Origin: Cyathus striatus
Taxonomy: Eukaryota > Basidiomycota > Agaricomycetes > Agaricales > Nidulariaceae
Reading direction: 5' to 3'
Assembly: GCA_025738555.1 (NCBI GenBank)
Contig: JAOVFP010000014.1
Coordinates: 2,170,001 to 2,234,000, forward strand
DNA length: 64,000 nucleotides
Shown here: in pieces, positions 33,260-46,234 of the stretch
Layout: each line of letters opens with the position of its first letter
How positions within the stretch are numbered: the stretch's first letter is position 1
Translations under genes and position numbers: made by a program
The notes under the pieces: model-generated
Databases searched by the model: none
Told to the model about the DNA's origin: nothing
Seen by the model: the letters and a program-made list of their open reading frames with translations, nothing else

Positions 33260-34186
33260 CTGTGAAAATAAATAAGGACACTAAGTATGTATACATACTA
33301 TTGCTTCTTACAATTCCCAACTCTAAATAGCCCAGGGGAGAAAATCAATCACATGTGTGTTGTTACCTGTATGTCTGTACCATGTTCAAAATGTTGGGGA
33401 AGTGGACCAAGTATTTAAAGTCATAACATGGCATGTGATAATTATAAATTTATAGAATTGTAATAGTAATAAAAAACTAGAATGGAAGATGTAGTGCATG
33501 TATACAGTTGGAGCCAATATAGTACCTCAAGTGTGCCCAAACAACAGAGAAGCAAAATTTGAATGAATGTGAACATGTTACATGTTTTTTCACTTGTAAG
33601 GAAGTTGGGTTCCCAGTGTATTGGTCAGCATCTCATATCATCCACTGTGATTACATATGGTGTCCTTTATAGCTCTTCTAACTGTTGTGATATGAACAGC
33701 ACTATTAACATGCATCTATCAAATTATCATGCCATGATTATCAGATTTGGTTGATATTTGCCAGAGAGCTATCTCCTAGGCACTATATGCACTACTGTTT
33801 CTGTTCTGGTTCTTCAGGCCTCATGTATCAGTGCTGTTCTTGATCATTGCATGTTCATTACTCAGTTCAACTACCCATGACTAACATGTACTGCTTTTCA
33901 TATTAACTCAACACTCAGTGCTCAAGTCACTTTTATCAAAGATTTGGTTAGAATTTTAAAGGTCCACAACATTTGAATGTGGCACATGAGCTAAGAGAAT
34001 TGACATGTCTTATATTCAGCCAGTCACTGAAATATGTAAGGAAAAAGTTGATAATTCTGAGATGAAAATAGTTGTGGGTTCTCAGCTTATAAGTTATCAT
34101 TGATTCATGTGTAATGCAATAACAGTGTTCTGAACTGAAACTTCGACTCAGCTTTTATTAAATGAATCACTGAGCACTATAAACAT
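33260..34186. other. No recognised feature
   Basis: AT-rich sequence with only short open frames. It is the left flank of the giant palindrome. Confidence 0.35.
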
Positions 34187-35319
34187 GAGCTCTTTACACT
34201 TAGCCATGTGTTCTGTACGGATCTGCGCAGAATCCATACGGAATTTTCAGAGTCCGTGCAGAATCTGCACAGATTTTTTTCATTTTGGCAGAGGTTTTTT
34301 TGGGTCTGTACAGATTCCGCACAGATTCCGAAAATTCCATATGGATTATGCAGAATTCCTCGGAATTCCGCATTACAGACCTGAAAATTCTGTACAGATA
34401 CTGTACAGAATCTGTACAGAATTTTATCATACTTATTTCCTTGCATGTGACACTCTGCATTAAGCATGACACTAGGTGTTGAGTGTGATACTAGGTGTTG
34501 AGTGTGATACTAGGTGATGAGTGTGACACTATACGTTAAATGTGACACTATAAGCGTGACACTAGGTGTTGAGTGTGACACTATAAATGTGACACTAGGT
34601 GTTGAGTGTGACTAAGCGTGACACTAAGTGTTGAGTGTGACACTAAACATTGAGTGTGACACTAAGCGTTGAGTGTGATACTAAGCATTGAGTGTGACAC
34701 TAAGCGTTGAGTGTGATACTAAGCATTGAGTGTGACACTAAGCGTTGAGTGTGACACTAAGCGTTGAGTGTGACACTAAGTGTTGAGTGTGACACTAAGC
34801 GTTGAGTGTGACACTAAGCGTTGAGTGTGACACTAAGCGTTGAGTGTGACACTAAGCGTTGAGTGTGATACTAAGCATTGAGTGTGACACTAAGCGTTGA
34901 GTGTGATACTAAGCATTGAGTGTGACACTAAGCGTTGAGTGTGACACTAAGCGTTGAGTGTGACACTAAGCGTTGAGTGTGACACTAAGTGTTGAGTGTG
35001 ACACTAAGCGTTGAGTGTGACACTAAGCGAGTGTATCATGGATTTTGTATAGTGTGACACTTTTCACCTAGGGTTACACTTGACATGTGTGACAAGGCAG
35101 CAATGCATAAATCCACACAGAATCCATGCAGAATATGTATGGAATCCATATAGAATAATCACCTCTAATAATAATAATAGCTACTATATAAATTCTGTAT
35201 GGTATCTATACAGGTCTGTACAGGTCTGTATGGATCCGCACAGATCCATACGGAATTTTCAGATTCTGTGTGGATCCGTACAGATCTGTACAGACCTCTT
35301 GGGGGAGTGTAAATTACTG
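34187..35319. mobile_element. Non-autonomous S element, copy S2
   Basis: Starts GAGCTCTTTACACTTAGCC and ends AGTGTAAATTACTG. It has 11-bp TCTGTACAGAT arrays at both sides and a regular 19-bp satellite (AGTGTGACACTAAGCGTTG) from about 34480 to 35030. Flanking octamers ATAAACAT and TACTTCAG do not match, so it no longer sits between its original target duplications. Confidence 0.8.
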
Positions 35320-35376
35320 TACTTCAGTGGCAGCCAACCAAGTGAGTTCTTTGTTGGTTCCTTCATAACCAGTCCA

Positions 35377-36895
35377 TCAGACTAAGTAGTGAAGAGGACA
35401 TTTCTTGAACTGGCAATCCAACTTGGAATCACAGATCTCACTGATCTTGAACTCGATATCTCTGTTGATTTCCACAGGGGGAGGCAGAGGTATCTCTTGA
35501 CCATGAATAGTGTTTTCAACTGCAGGCTCAAGCATAGAGACATGGGATGCAGGGTGTGCGGCTTGGAAATTAGAAGGGAGTCTAAGGGTGCAGGAGTGGG
35601 TACCAGTTTCAGCAATGATCTCAAAAGGACCATAATACTTTTCGGCCAATTTCTTGGAAGGGTGAGTGGTGTTGAAGAACTTAGCATGGGCAAAGGCTTT
35701 GGTTCCAACTTTGAACTCCAGGGCAGGCAAGCAATGGTTGTCTGCTCTGACCTGATAGTGCTTCTGAGCAAGTGCTATTTCAGCCTTGAGGTTTTCATGA
35801 AGTTCCTGGAGGTCCATGGCATAGTCCCTAGCATGAATGGAGGTAATGTCACATTTGGGATAGACTGTAATCTGTGGATGATAACCCTTATTGGTGAAGA
35901 AAGCGAGTAGTATTAGTGGTCGAGCTCAGTGTATTGTTATATGTGAACTCAGCAATGGGAAGGAGATCAGCCCAGTTGTCCTGCTGGTAATTGCAGTAAA
36001 TGCAGAGGTACTGCTCTAAGACTTGGTTAATGCATTCAGTTTGTCCATTGCCTTCAGGGTGATATCTGGAGGTAAAGTGTAGGTTGATGTCAAGAACCTT
36101 ACCAAGAGACCAGAAGAAGTAGGAGATGAACTCCGAGCCACAATTGGAGGTAATGTGGCTGGGAACACTGTGCTTAAAGAATACGTGCATGACAAAGAGC
36201 TTAGCAAGCTGGGTGGAGGTGATAGTGTTATGGCAAGGGATGAAGATATCTTGCTTGCTAAGGTGGTCAACAATGACTAGAATTGAATTGTACTTATCAA
36301 ATCCAGAGATTGGAAGTGTTTCAATGAAGTCCATGGAAATGAAGTGCCATGGGCACTCTGGGATGGGGAGTTGCTTCAAAGTACCATAGAGACAGTGACA
36401 CTGTGGTTTAGACCATAAGCAGATGGTGCAAGACTTACAATAGTCCTTGACATAAGTACAAAGTCCAGGCCAAGTATATTCCCATTGAATATTATCCAAG
36501 GTCTTGTTCTGACCAGGGTGTCTGGCGAGTAAATGGTCATGTTTGTACTGGACAATACAAAGGTGGAGAGAATTGTCGTCTGGGACAAAAATCCAGTTGT
36601 CGAGGCCGAGTAAGCCATCTGAACCAACAGACCAACAATTAGTAGGATTGTGAAGGTGAATAGAAGCAACAGTGTCTAAGGGTTGGGCAGTGAGGATGTT
36701 GCAGTGGAGTTGCTCAACATCCATTATGATGCTGGCATGGAGAACAGGATGAAGGAGTGTGGTGGCATGGATAGAGGCAATGAGCTGTTCTTGGGTAAAA
36801 ACAGGGCAAAAGTTGTGAGGATTGACTTTGGCATAGTCATTATTCCCCTCTTTAGAGTAGATGTCCCATTGTCTAGTTAAAGTGTCAGGTTTCAC
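35377..36895 (-). pseudogene. R1 integrase and chromodomain
   Basis: Integrase with a zinc-binding CKSCTIC motif, SMDFIETLP (first Asp), ITSNCGSEF (where the second catalytic Asp of the usual SDxG is Asn) and GQTECINQVLEQYL (Glu). A GPFEII SH3-like region and EISDIC-type chromodomain start follow (FKISEICDSKLD). One base too many near 35898 splits the frame compared with the right arm. Substitution of the second Asp should abolish integration. Confidence 0.8.
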
Positions 36896-37054
36896 ACCAA
36901 GTTTCCCCAGGTGAAAATGAATAACTAAGTTGAACTGAGAAAGGTATTCTGACTAACAAGCCTGGCGGTGAGTAAGAATCTTGGTGGTGAAGTACTTTAA
37001 GTTTTTATGGTCAGTAACCACATCAACTGGAGTACCAGAACCCTCCAAGTAGTG

Positions 37055-38842
37055 TCACCAGACATGAAAGGCTTCAAAAATGGCCAGGAGTTCCTTGTCA
37101 TGGGTGTCATAATTCAGTTCAGGGGAGGTAAATGTACAGGAATGGAATGCAATGGGGTGAATATCACCATTGTCAGCAACAACCGAGAGGATTGCTCTGA
37201 GAGTATAGTCGGAGGCATCAGTTTCTACAATGATCTGGGTATCAGGAACCCAATGAGTGAGTATGGGGGCTGTTGTGAAGGCATCCTTTAATTTCTCAAA
37301 TGCCAAATGGCAAGCCAGAGAAAAGTCCTACTTCAAGCCCTTGCAGGTAAGACAAGTGAGAGGCACTACTATATTGGAGTAGTGCTGGATAAAGCACCTA
37401 TAGAAGTTGGTGAACCCAAGGAAAGACTGAATGTCTTTAACCATCTTAGGCTTTGGCCAATCCCTAATGGTTTGGACTTTATCCTGGGACATAGTGAGGC
37501 CACTTGGAGAAAGGACATAACCCAAATACTCAACAGATTCCATGTGGAATTCACACTTGTCCACTCAGGCATAGAGCCCACATTGGCATAGATGCTGGAG
37601 GACTTCTTTGACATGCCATTTGTGCTCCTCAAGACTATCAGAGTAGATTAGTATATTGTCAAGGTAGACTGTAATGCACACATTGAGCATGTCCTTGAAG
37701 ATGTCATTCATGAAACATTGGAAAGCCGCAGGTGCATTGGTGAGTCCAAACAGCATTACTAGCCATTCAAACAAACTACAGCTAGTATGAAAAGTGGCCT
37801 TCCACTCATCTCCATCAGCAATGCAGACTAAGTGGTAAGCATGGTGGAGATCAATCTTGGTGTAGATTCTAGCCTTGCGAGGAGAGTCAAGGAGGTTGGA
37901 TATAAGGGGAAGGGGATATCGATCCTTTTTGGATATTGCATTAAGCCCATGGAAATTGACACAGAGTTGAAGAGATCCATCCTTCTTTTGGACAAAGAGC
38001 ACTGGTGCTCCATGTGGAGAATGAGAAAGATGAATGAAGCCAATCCAGAGATGTTTGTCAATGATCTCTCATAGAGAGGCCAACTCAGACTGCAAGAGTG
38101 AATACACAGTACTGACAGGAGGAGACATACCTTCCTCCAGGTTGATCTGAAGATCATAAGGGCAATGCAGAGCAGGAGTGTCTGCTTGTGTTTTGCTGGG
38201 GGCATCAGTGGGCTCATGGTATTCCTGGGGAGTATTGGGGAGGTCCATGGCTTCTGCAGCCATGGCAGTGGCAGAAGCTGAAACTATGGCACCAACTTGT
38301 ATCCTAAACATCTGCGAGCCTGCGAGCTTACTAGCCCAGAGAAAATCTGCAGTGTAAATGAGTGAGATACTAGGAGGTGGACTATTGTCTGATGGAGGAA
38401 CAGAAGATGAAGCTGGTGATAGGGGGGTTTGCAAAGAGGCAGAAGCCTTCAGAGCAGGTGTCAACAAAGACAGAGAAGATTCTCCTAGGACCAGGGTTTG
38501 GAAGCCAAGTATATGTCTCTCAGTCCAGTCAATCAACAGATTGTGTTGGGAGAGCCAGTTAAATTCTAATACCATGGAGTAGAAAGAATCAAGCAGAGTT
38601 ACATAGAAGTTAATATCCATGCATTCACCAGCAGGAAACATTACAGATAATAAAGTACTCTCTGTAAGTATGGAGTTAGAGGTACTGTCAAATAGTTTCA
38701 GTGCAATGGGAGGGACCAGAGCTGTGGGGAGGTTGTGCTCCCTCACAAATGACAAGTCAGCAAAATAGTGGGTTGAACCAGAATTGATGAGTGAAAGGAA
38801 AGAAAGGGGCATATCCAGCGTAGCTGGAGAAAACAAAGTCAA
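37055..38842 (-). pseudogene. R1 protease, reverse transcriptase, RNase H
   Basis: Protease region with LINSGSTHYF, where the family norm is DSG. RT has [30 protein letters not shown] and [10 protein letters not shown], where YLDD is expected. An EYLGYVLSPSGL connection and RNase H start (VETDASDY) follow. In-frame stops appear at several points (for example near 37565 and 38075). The missing Asp in both protease and RT marks an inactive copy. Confidence 0.85.
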
Positions 38843-38958
38843 TGGAATATGTACAGCTTGGGGGTCAAAAAGAGTGGATGCATTCAGTCTTATCTCCTTA
38901 GGTGCACAGGTGAGATTAATGCAGCCCTCAGCCTGTGTGGAGTCACTGGAGCCGCTCT

Positions 38959-39168
38959 CTATTTTTTCGAACTCTCAGCTGAGTTCACTGAGGGAGTTGC
39001 CTTGGTAGAGGTGGCAGTGGCTGCACAGGCTTTGGCAGCAGAGGCTGCCTTGTGACAGTTCTTGGCCTGATGACCAGCATTTCCACAGAATAGGCAAAGC
39101 TTCTGGTCCAGGTGATGTTTATGTTCTTCCAGAATGAGTTTCCCATCATAACCAAGTTTCCCAGTCAA
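38959..39168 (-). CDS. R1 nucleocapsid zinc knuckle
   Basis: Short open segment with CLFCGNAGHQAKNC, a canonical CX2CX4HX4C knuckle, followed by an Ala/Thr-rich stretch and a stop. In the intact order it joins the gag C-terminus, from which it is separated by one stop (TAG at 39184-39186, where CAG or TGG would be expected). Confidence 0.7.
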   Translation of the reverse strand: MTGKLGYDGKLILEEHKHHLDQKLCLFCGNAGHQAKNCHKAASAAKACAATATSTKATPSVNSAESSKK

Positions 39169-39183
39169 GTCTGGTGCCTTGGA

Positions 39184-40508
39184 CTAGTTCTGCTTCTGTT
39201 TGTTCTTGGGTTTCCCCAAGGACAAAGCAGAGTTGGAAGAGGCAGAAGAGGAAGAGGAGGATGAGGGCTGAGTCTTGGAGGAGGAGGAAGAATTTGAAGT
39301 TGACTTTGAATTCTGATTGCCCTTGGGCTTCTCTGAAGACTTGGCAGCAGACTTGCTGCGCTTCTCCTCAATGTTGCGCTCAGTGTTGCACTCCCAATGC
39401 CTCTGATCATAGCCCTGGGCTACCTTCTTAGTCCCAGCAAGAGTCGTAGGCTGGCCTTGCTCTCTATGAGAGAGGGTGTCCTTCAGACAAGGACAAAAGC
39501 CACAGTAGTATGCTGAGTTGAGGGCAGCATTGTCCCAAGGCAAGAGTGTGGCATATTCATTGAACTTTATTTCATACATCATGAGCCACTGATTATCTTC
39601 CATATGCAGGGAGAAAATACAGATTTCAGCCTCGCCAACAGGGTCAGTATGGCCAAAGTGAGTGTGGAGGAGCTGAACAAAGTAGCCCCAAGAATCCATC
39701 CATGGTTCATAAATGTTGTCATCAAGGTGAGTGGCAAAAAAGTTGCTTGCCAAACCATGGAGAAAAGTCAATGCATAGTTGACTTTAGAGGAGTCGTCCA
39801 GGTACAACTGGGGGTTGTTCCAGAACACCAAGTGGACTTGTGTGATGAAAGGTTCCAACTTTAAGGTGTTGGAGCTGTTGAAGTTGTCCGGCTGGTTAAC
39901 TTTCTTCTCCCAAACAGGGGGAGGTGGTGGTGGAGGTGGTGGTAGTGGGGCAAAGTAACCTGCCACAGAGGCCACCATTTCCAGGATCTCATCCCTGGTA
40001 AAATTGTAGTGGTGTCTTGAGTGACAAGGGTTGTGATAGTCATCCCTTGAGGGAGGCCTAGAAGGAGGCTCAGAGGGGTCAGAGGGAGAATCTCTGGGGT
40101 GATTTGGTCTGCCAGGACCATTACCACCAGCACCTGCCTGCTCATCATCATCCTCTGGCTCATTATCACCATCTCCTGGCTCATTGCTGTCATCTCTGGA
40201 TCCATTGTCATCATCACCATCATCTCTGGATTGGTCACTATTATCTCCATTATCATCTGGAGGGTCATTGTTTCCAACTCCAGCAGAATTACCACCAGAT
40301 GGAGGTGGAGGTGGAGGAGGTCCTCCACTGCCTGAGGCTACAGGCTGTTGGGTGGGTGGTGAAGGGGCTGCAGGTGCTTGTTGCTGGCATGCAGCTGCAC
40401 CTTCCAGAGAAAGTTGGGTATCCACCAGTTTGATGGATGTGGTGGGGATGAGAGTGGGGTTGAATGGAATACTCAATGGAATTGGGTGTGGAGCATGCAA
40501 TTGATTAC
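39184..40508 (-). CDS. R1 Gag, open over about 438 codons
   Basis: Pro/Gly/Asp-rich N-terminus (PPPPPPPSGG, DDNGDNSDQSRDDGDDD), then a capsid-like domain (LKLEPFITQVHLVFWNNP, ALTFLHGLASNFFATHLDD) and a Ser/Lys-rich tail. It is uninterrupted here, whereas the other arm is broken by single-base indels. The first residues are missing because the palindrome spacer begins at 40509. Confidence 0.8.
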
Positions 40509-40753
40509 ATCCTCACCCTTTGTCTGACTTGAGTTACACCTCTTGTCTTCTCATCTCTTGTTTTCTCTGAAGGGCTTGCCCTTACTCTGAAATACAGGAC
40601 CAGGAATCCCAGGGGTGCAGCATATAAGCTGAAGCCAAAGTCCTATCCGCTGAGTTCTCATTCTCTGCTTTCATCTCATACTCACTCCTCACTTCTCGAT
40701 AGTCACCCCCTTGTACTCCACTGCCAAGTCAGGCTAGGGGCACAGTCATGACA
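40509..40753 (+). mobile_element. 3' part of the R2 5' LTR
   Basis: Ends at AGTCATGACA, directly followed by GTATATGAAACTACC, the same position and style as the R3 LTR/internal junction (GTAACA then GTATACGAATACTA). Contains the GCATATAAGCTGAAGCCAAA block shared by all LTRs in this window. The upstream part is lost at the palindrome junction. Confidence 0.65.
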
Positions 40754-40805
40754 GTATATGAAACTACCACCTTGGATTCCTCACACAACACTTTTCTTTC
40801 TCTCA

Positions 40806-42135
40806 TGGCTACCCATACACAGACTCAGACTGCACATGCCAGGAGCCATGAACAGCAGCAAAATGAAGTGCGCCATAGCAATTGCCTATCTGCCCAGCAA
40901 GCTCGTGAATGTAACACCACTAACACACCTCATCATGTTGATTCTGCTCCACCTCTCTCTCAGCAGAATGCCCCACCCTTGGTTAGTGCTCTGGTATCTG
41001 GATGAATTGCCTCCACCCATTGTGCAACTCGAGAACTTCAGCCAGTTCACAGTAATCAATTGCATGCTCCACACCCAATTCCATTGAGTATTCCATTCAA
41101 CCCCACTCTCATCCCCACCACATCCATCAAACTGGTGGATACCCAACTTTCTCTGGAAGGTGCAGCTGCATGCCAGCAACAAGCACCTGCAGCCCCTTCA
41201 CCACCCACCCAACAGCCTGTAGCCTCAGGCAGTGGAGGACCTCCTCCACCTCCACCTCCATCTGGTGGTAATTCTGCTGGAGTTGGAAACAATGACCCTC
41301 CAGATGATAATGGAGATAATAGTGACCAATCCAGAGATGATGGTGATGATGACAATGGATCCAGAGATGACAGCAATGAGCCAGGAGATGGTGATAATGA
41401 GCCAGAGGATGATGATGAGCAGGCAGGTGCTGGTGGTAATGGTCCTGGCAGACCAAATCACCCCAGAGATTCTCCCTCTGACCCCTCTGAGCCTCCTTCT
41501 AGGCCTCCCTCAAGGGATGACTATCACAACCCTTGTCACTCAAGACACCACTACAATTTTACCAGGGATGAGATCCTGGAAATGGTGGCCTCTGTGGCAG
41601 GTTACTTTGCCCCACTACCACCACCTCCACCACCACCTCCCCTGTTTGGGAGAAGAAAGTTAACCAGCCGGACAACTTCAACAGCTCCAACACCTTAAAG
41701 TTGGAACCTTTCATCACACAAGTCCACTTGGTGTTCTGGAACAACCCCCAGTTGTACCTGGACGACTCCTCTAAAGTCAACTATGCATTGACTTTTCTCC
41801 ATGGTTTGGCAAGCAACTTTTTGCCACTCACCTTGATGACAACATTTATGAACCATGGATGGATTCTTGGGGCTACTTTGTTCAGCTCCTCCACACTCAC
41901 TTTGGCCATACTGACCCTGTTGGCGAGGCTGAAATCTGTATTTTCTCCCTGCATATGGAAGATAATCAGTGGCTCATGATGTATGAAATAAAGTTCAATG
42001 AATATGCCACACTCTTGCCTTGGGACAATGCTGCCCTCAACTCAGCATACTACTGTGGCTTTTGTCCTTGTCTGAAGGACACCTCTCTCATAGAGAGCAA
42101 GGCCAGCCTACGACTCTTGCTGGGACTAAGAAGGT
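40806..42135 (+). pseudogene. R2 Gag
   Basis: ATG at 40806 (MATHTQTQTAHARSHEQQQ) gives the true N-terminus. One in-frame TGA (about 41003) interrupts it, probably from CGA, after which the frame continues into the LHAPHPIPLSIPF sequence shared with R1. Further frame changes at about 41637, 41816 and 42088 are one-base losses in C, T and C runs relative to R1. Confidence 0.75.
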
Positions 42136-42389
42136 AGCCCAGGGCTATGATCAGAGGCATTGGGAGTGCAACACTGAGCGCAACATTGAGGAGAAGCGCA
42201 GCAAGTCTGCTGCCAAGTCTTCAGAGAAGCCCAAGGGCAATCAGAATTCAAAGTCAACTTCAAATTCTTCCTCCTCCTCCAAGACTCAGCCCTCATCCTC
42301 CTCTTCCTCTTCTGCCTCTTCCAAACTCTGCTTTGTCCTTGGGGAAACCCAAGAACAAACAGAAGCAGAACTAGTCCAAGGCACCAGAC

Positions 42390-42599
42390 TTGACTGGGAA
42401 ACTTGGTTATGATGGGAAACTCATTCTGGAAGAACATAAACATCACCTGGACCAGAAGCTTTGCCTATTCTGTGGAAATGCTGGTCATCAGGCCAAGAAC
42501 TGTCACAAGGCAGCCTCTGCTGCCAAAGCCTGTGCAGCCACTGCCACCTCTACCAAGGCAACTCCCTCAGTGAACTCAGCTGAGAGTTCGAAAAAATAG
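42390..42599 (+). CDS. R2 nucleocapsid zinc knuckle
   Basis: Encodes the same segment as R1 38959-39168, with knuckle CLFCGNAGHQAKNC. It is preceded by a frame change at a three-A run (about 42330) not seen in R1. Confidence 0.7.
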   Translation: MTGKLGYDGKLILEEHKHHLDQKLCLFCGNAGHQAKNCHKAASAAKACAATATSTKATPSVNSAESSKK

Positions 42600-42715
42600 A
42601 GAGCGGCTCCAGTGACTCCACACAGGCTGAGGGCTGCATTAATCTCACCTGTGCACCTAAGGAGATAAGACTGAATGCATCCACTCTTTTTGACCCCCAA
42701 GCTGTACATATTCCA

Positions 42716-44700
42716 TTGACTTTGTTTTCTCCAGCTACGCTGGATATGCCCCTTTCTTTCCTTTCACTCATCAATTCTGGTTCAACCCACTATTTTGCTG
42801 ACTTGTCATTTGTGAGGGAGCACAACCTCCCCACAGCTCTGGTCCCTCCCATTGCACTGAAACTATTTGACAGTACCTCTAACTCCATACTTACAGAGAG
42901 TACTTTATTATCTGTAATGTTTCCTGCTGGTGAATGCATGGATATTAACTTCTATGTAACTCTGCTTGATTCTTTCTACTCCATGGTATTAGAATTTAAC
43001 TGGCTCTCCCAACACAATCTGTTGATTGACTGGACTGAGAGACATATACTTGGCTTCCAAACCCTGGTCCTAGGAGAATCTTCTCTGTCTTTGTTGACAC
43101 CTGCTCTGAAGGCTTCTGCCTCTTTGCAAACCCCCTATCACCAGCTTCATCTTCTGTTCCTCCATCAGACAATAGTCCACCTCCTAGTATCTCACTCATT
43201 TACACTGCAGATTTTCTCTGGGCTAGTAAGCTCGCAGGCTCGCAGATGTTTAGGATACAAGTTGGTGCCATAGTTTCAGCTTCTGCCACTGCCATGGCTG
43301 CAGAAGCCATGGACCTCCCCAATACTCCCCAGGAATACCATGAGCCCACTGATGCCCCCAGCAAAACACAAGCAGACACTCCTGCTCTGCATTGCCCTTA
43401 TGATCTTCAGATCAACCTGGAGGAAGGTATGTCTCCTCCTGTCAGTACTGTGTATTCACTCTTGCAGTCTGAGTTGGCCTCTCTATGAGAGATCATTGAC
43501 AAACATCTCTGGATTGGCTTCATTCATCTTTCTCATTCTCCACATGGAGCACCAGTGCTCTTTGTCCAAAAGAAGGATGGATCTCTTCAACTCTGTGTCA
43601 ATTTCCATGGGCTTAATGCAATATCCAAAAAGGATCGATATCCCCTTCCCCTTATATCCAACCTCCTTGACTCTCTCGCAAGGCTAGAATCTACACCAAG
43701 ATTGATCTCCACCATGCTTACCACTTAGTCTGCATTGCTGATGGAGATGAGTGGAAGGCCACTTTTTCATACTAGCTGTAGTTTGTTTGAATGGCTAGTA
43801 ATGCTGTTTGGACTCACCAATGCACCTGCGGCTTTCCAATGTTTCATGAATGACATCTTCAAGGACATGCTCAATGTGTGCATTACAGTCTACCTTGACA
43901 ATATACTAATCTACTCTGATAGTCTTGAGGAGCACAAATGGCATGTCAAAGAAGTCCTCCAGCATCTATGCCAATGTGGGCTCTATGCCTGAGTGGACAA
44001 GTGTGAATTCCACATGGAATCTGTTGAGTATTTGGGTTATGTCCTTTCTCCAAGTGGCCTCACTATGTCCCAGGATAAAGTCCAAACCATTAGGGATTGG
44101 CCAAAGCCTAAGATGGTTAAAGACATTCAGTCTTTCCTTGGGTTCACCAACTTCTATAGGTGCTTTATCCAGCACTACTCCAATATAGTAGTGCCTCTCA
44201 CTTGTCTTACCTGCAAGGGCTTGAAGTAGGACTTTTCTCTGGCTTGCCATTTGGCATTTGAGAAATTAAAGGATGCCTTCACAACAGCCCCCATACTCAC
44301 TCATTGGGTTCCTGATACCCAGATCATTGTAGAAACTGATGCCTCCGACTATACTCTCAGAGCAATCCTCTCGGTTGTTGCTGACAATGGTGATATTCAC
44401 CCCATTGCATTCCATTCCTGTACATTTACCTCCCTGAACTGAATTATGACACCCATGACAAGGAACTCCTGGCCATTTTTGAAGCCTTTCATGTCTGGTG
44501 ACACTACTTGGAGGGTTCTGGTACTCCAGTTGATGTGGTTACTGACCATAAAAACTTAAAGTACTTCACCACCAAGATTCTTACTCACCGCCAGGCTTGT
44601 TAGTCAGAATACCTTTCTCAGTTCAACTTAGTTATTCATTTTCACCTGGGGAAACTTGGTGTGAAACCTGACACTTTAACTAGACAATGGGACATCTACT
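42716..44700 (+). pseudogene. R2 protease, reverse transcriptase, RNase H
   Basis: Same domains and the same INSG and YLDN substitutions as R1. One-base differences from R1 at about 43130 (C5 versus C6), 43678, 43760 (T5 versus T4), 44437 and 44712 break the frame. A stop follows HLCQCGLYA as in R1. Confidence 0.8.
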
Positions 44701-44719
44701 CTAAAGAGGGAATAATGAC

Positions 44720-46234
44720 TATGCCAAAGTCAATCCTCACAACTTTTGCCCTGTTTTTACCCAAGAACAGCTCATTGCCTCTATCCATGCCACCACACTC
44801 CTTCATCCTGTTCTCCATGCCAGCATCATAATGGATGTTGAGCAACTCCACTGCAACATCCTCACTGCCCAACCCTTAGACACTGTTGCTTCTATTCACC
44901 TTCACAATCCTACTAATTGTTGGTCTGTTGGTTCAGATGGCTTACTCGGCCTCGACAACTGGATTTTTGTCCCAGACGACAATTCTCTCCACCTTTGTAT
45001 TGTCCAGTACAAACATGACCATTTACTCGCCAGACACCCTGGTCAGAACAAGACCTTGGATAATATTCAATGGGAATATACTTGGCCTGGACTTTGTACT
45101 TATGTCAAGGACTATTGTAAGTCTTGCACCATCTGCTTATGGTCTAAACCACAGTGTCACTGTCTCTATGGTACTTTGAAGCAACTCCCCATCCCAGAGT
45201 GCCCATGGCACTTCATTTCCATGGACTTCATTGAAACACTTCCAATCTCTGGATTTGATAAGTACAATTCAATTCTAGTCATTGTTGACCACCTTAGCAA
45301 GCAAGATATCTTCATCCCTTGCCATAACACTATCACCTCCACCCAGCTTGCTAAGCTCTTTGTCATGCACGTATTCTTTAAGCACAGTGTTCCCAGCCAC
45401 ATTACCTCCAATTGTGGCTCGGAGTTCATCTCCTACTTCTTCTGGTCTCTTGGTAAGGTTCTTGACATCAACCTACACTTTACCTCCAGATATCACCCTG
45501 AAGGCAATGGACAAACTGAATGCATTAACCAAGTCTTAGAGCAGTACCTCTGCATTTACTGCAATTACCAGCAGGACAACTGGGCTGATCTCCTTCCCAT
45601 TGCTGAGTTCACATATAACAATACACTGAGCTCGACCACTAATACTACTCGTTTCTTCACCAATAAGGGTTATCATCCACAGATTACAGTCTATCCCAAA
45701 TGTGACATTACCTCCATTCATGCTAGGGACTATGCCATGGACCTCCAGGAACTTCATGAAAACCTCAAGGCTGAAATAGCACTTGCTCAGAAGCACTATC
45801 AGGTCAGAGCAGACAACCATTGCTTGCCTGCCCTGGAGTTCAAAGTTGGAACCAAAGCCTTTGCCCATGCTAAGTTCTTCAACACCACTCACCCTTCCAA
45901 GAAATTGGCCGAAAAGTATTATGGTCCTTTTGAGATCATTGCTGAAACTGGTACCCACTCCTGCACCCTTAGACTCCCTTCTAATTTCCAAGCCGCACAC
46001 CCTGCATCCCATGTCTCTATGCTTGAGCCTGCAGTTGAAAACACTATTCATGGTCAAGAGATACCTCTGCCTCCCCCTGTGGAAATCAACAGAGATATCG
46101 AGTTCAAGATCAGTGAGATCTGTGATTCCAAGTTGGATTGCCAGTTCAAGAAATGTCCTCTTCACTACTTAGTCTGATGGACTGGTTATGAAGGAACCAA
46201 CAAAGAACTCACTTGGTTGGCTGCCACTGAAGTA
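44720..46234 (+). pseudogene. R2 integrase and truncated chromodomain
   Basis: Open from 44831 to 46177 (448 codons) with the CKSCTIC zinc motif, SMDFIETLP, ITSNCGSEF (Asp to Asn) and TECINQVLEQYL. The chromodomain EISDILD-like start leads to HYLV, then a TGA where TGG/CGA would be expected, then WTGYEGTNKELTWLAATEVQ, where S3 cuts it off. Integrase activity is unlikely given the lost Asp. Confidence 0.8.

Larger units (their letters stand above)
35320..40508 (-). mobile_element. Ty3/gypsy chromovirus R1, 5'-truncated
   Basis: Minus-strand retrotransposon body: gag, zinc knuckle, protease, reverse transcriptase, RNase H, integrase and the start of a chromodomain. It ends against S2 in the chromodomain and is cut inside gag at the palindrome spacer. 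It has no LTR of its own. Confidence 0.85.
40509..46234 (+). mobile_element. Ty3/gypsy chromovirus R2
   Basis: Mirror copy of R1 with a partial 5' LTR, leader, the gag start and the complete gag-pol order up to the chromodomain, where it meets S3. It lacks a 3' LTR. All three catalytic substitutions of R1 (INSG, YLDN, SNCG) are shared, so the duplication happened after decay or is artefactual. Confidence 0.85.

Noticed and set aside
34480..35030. CRISPR-like array
   Set aside because: The 19-bp units are tandem without unique spacers, and the context is eukaryotic.
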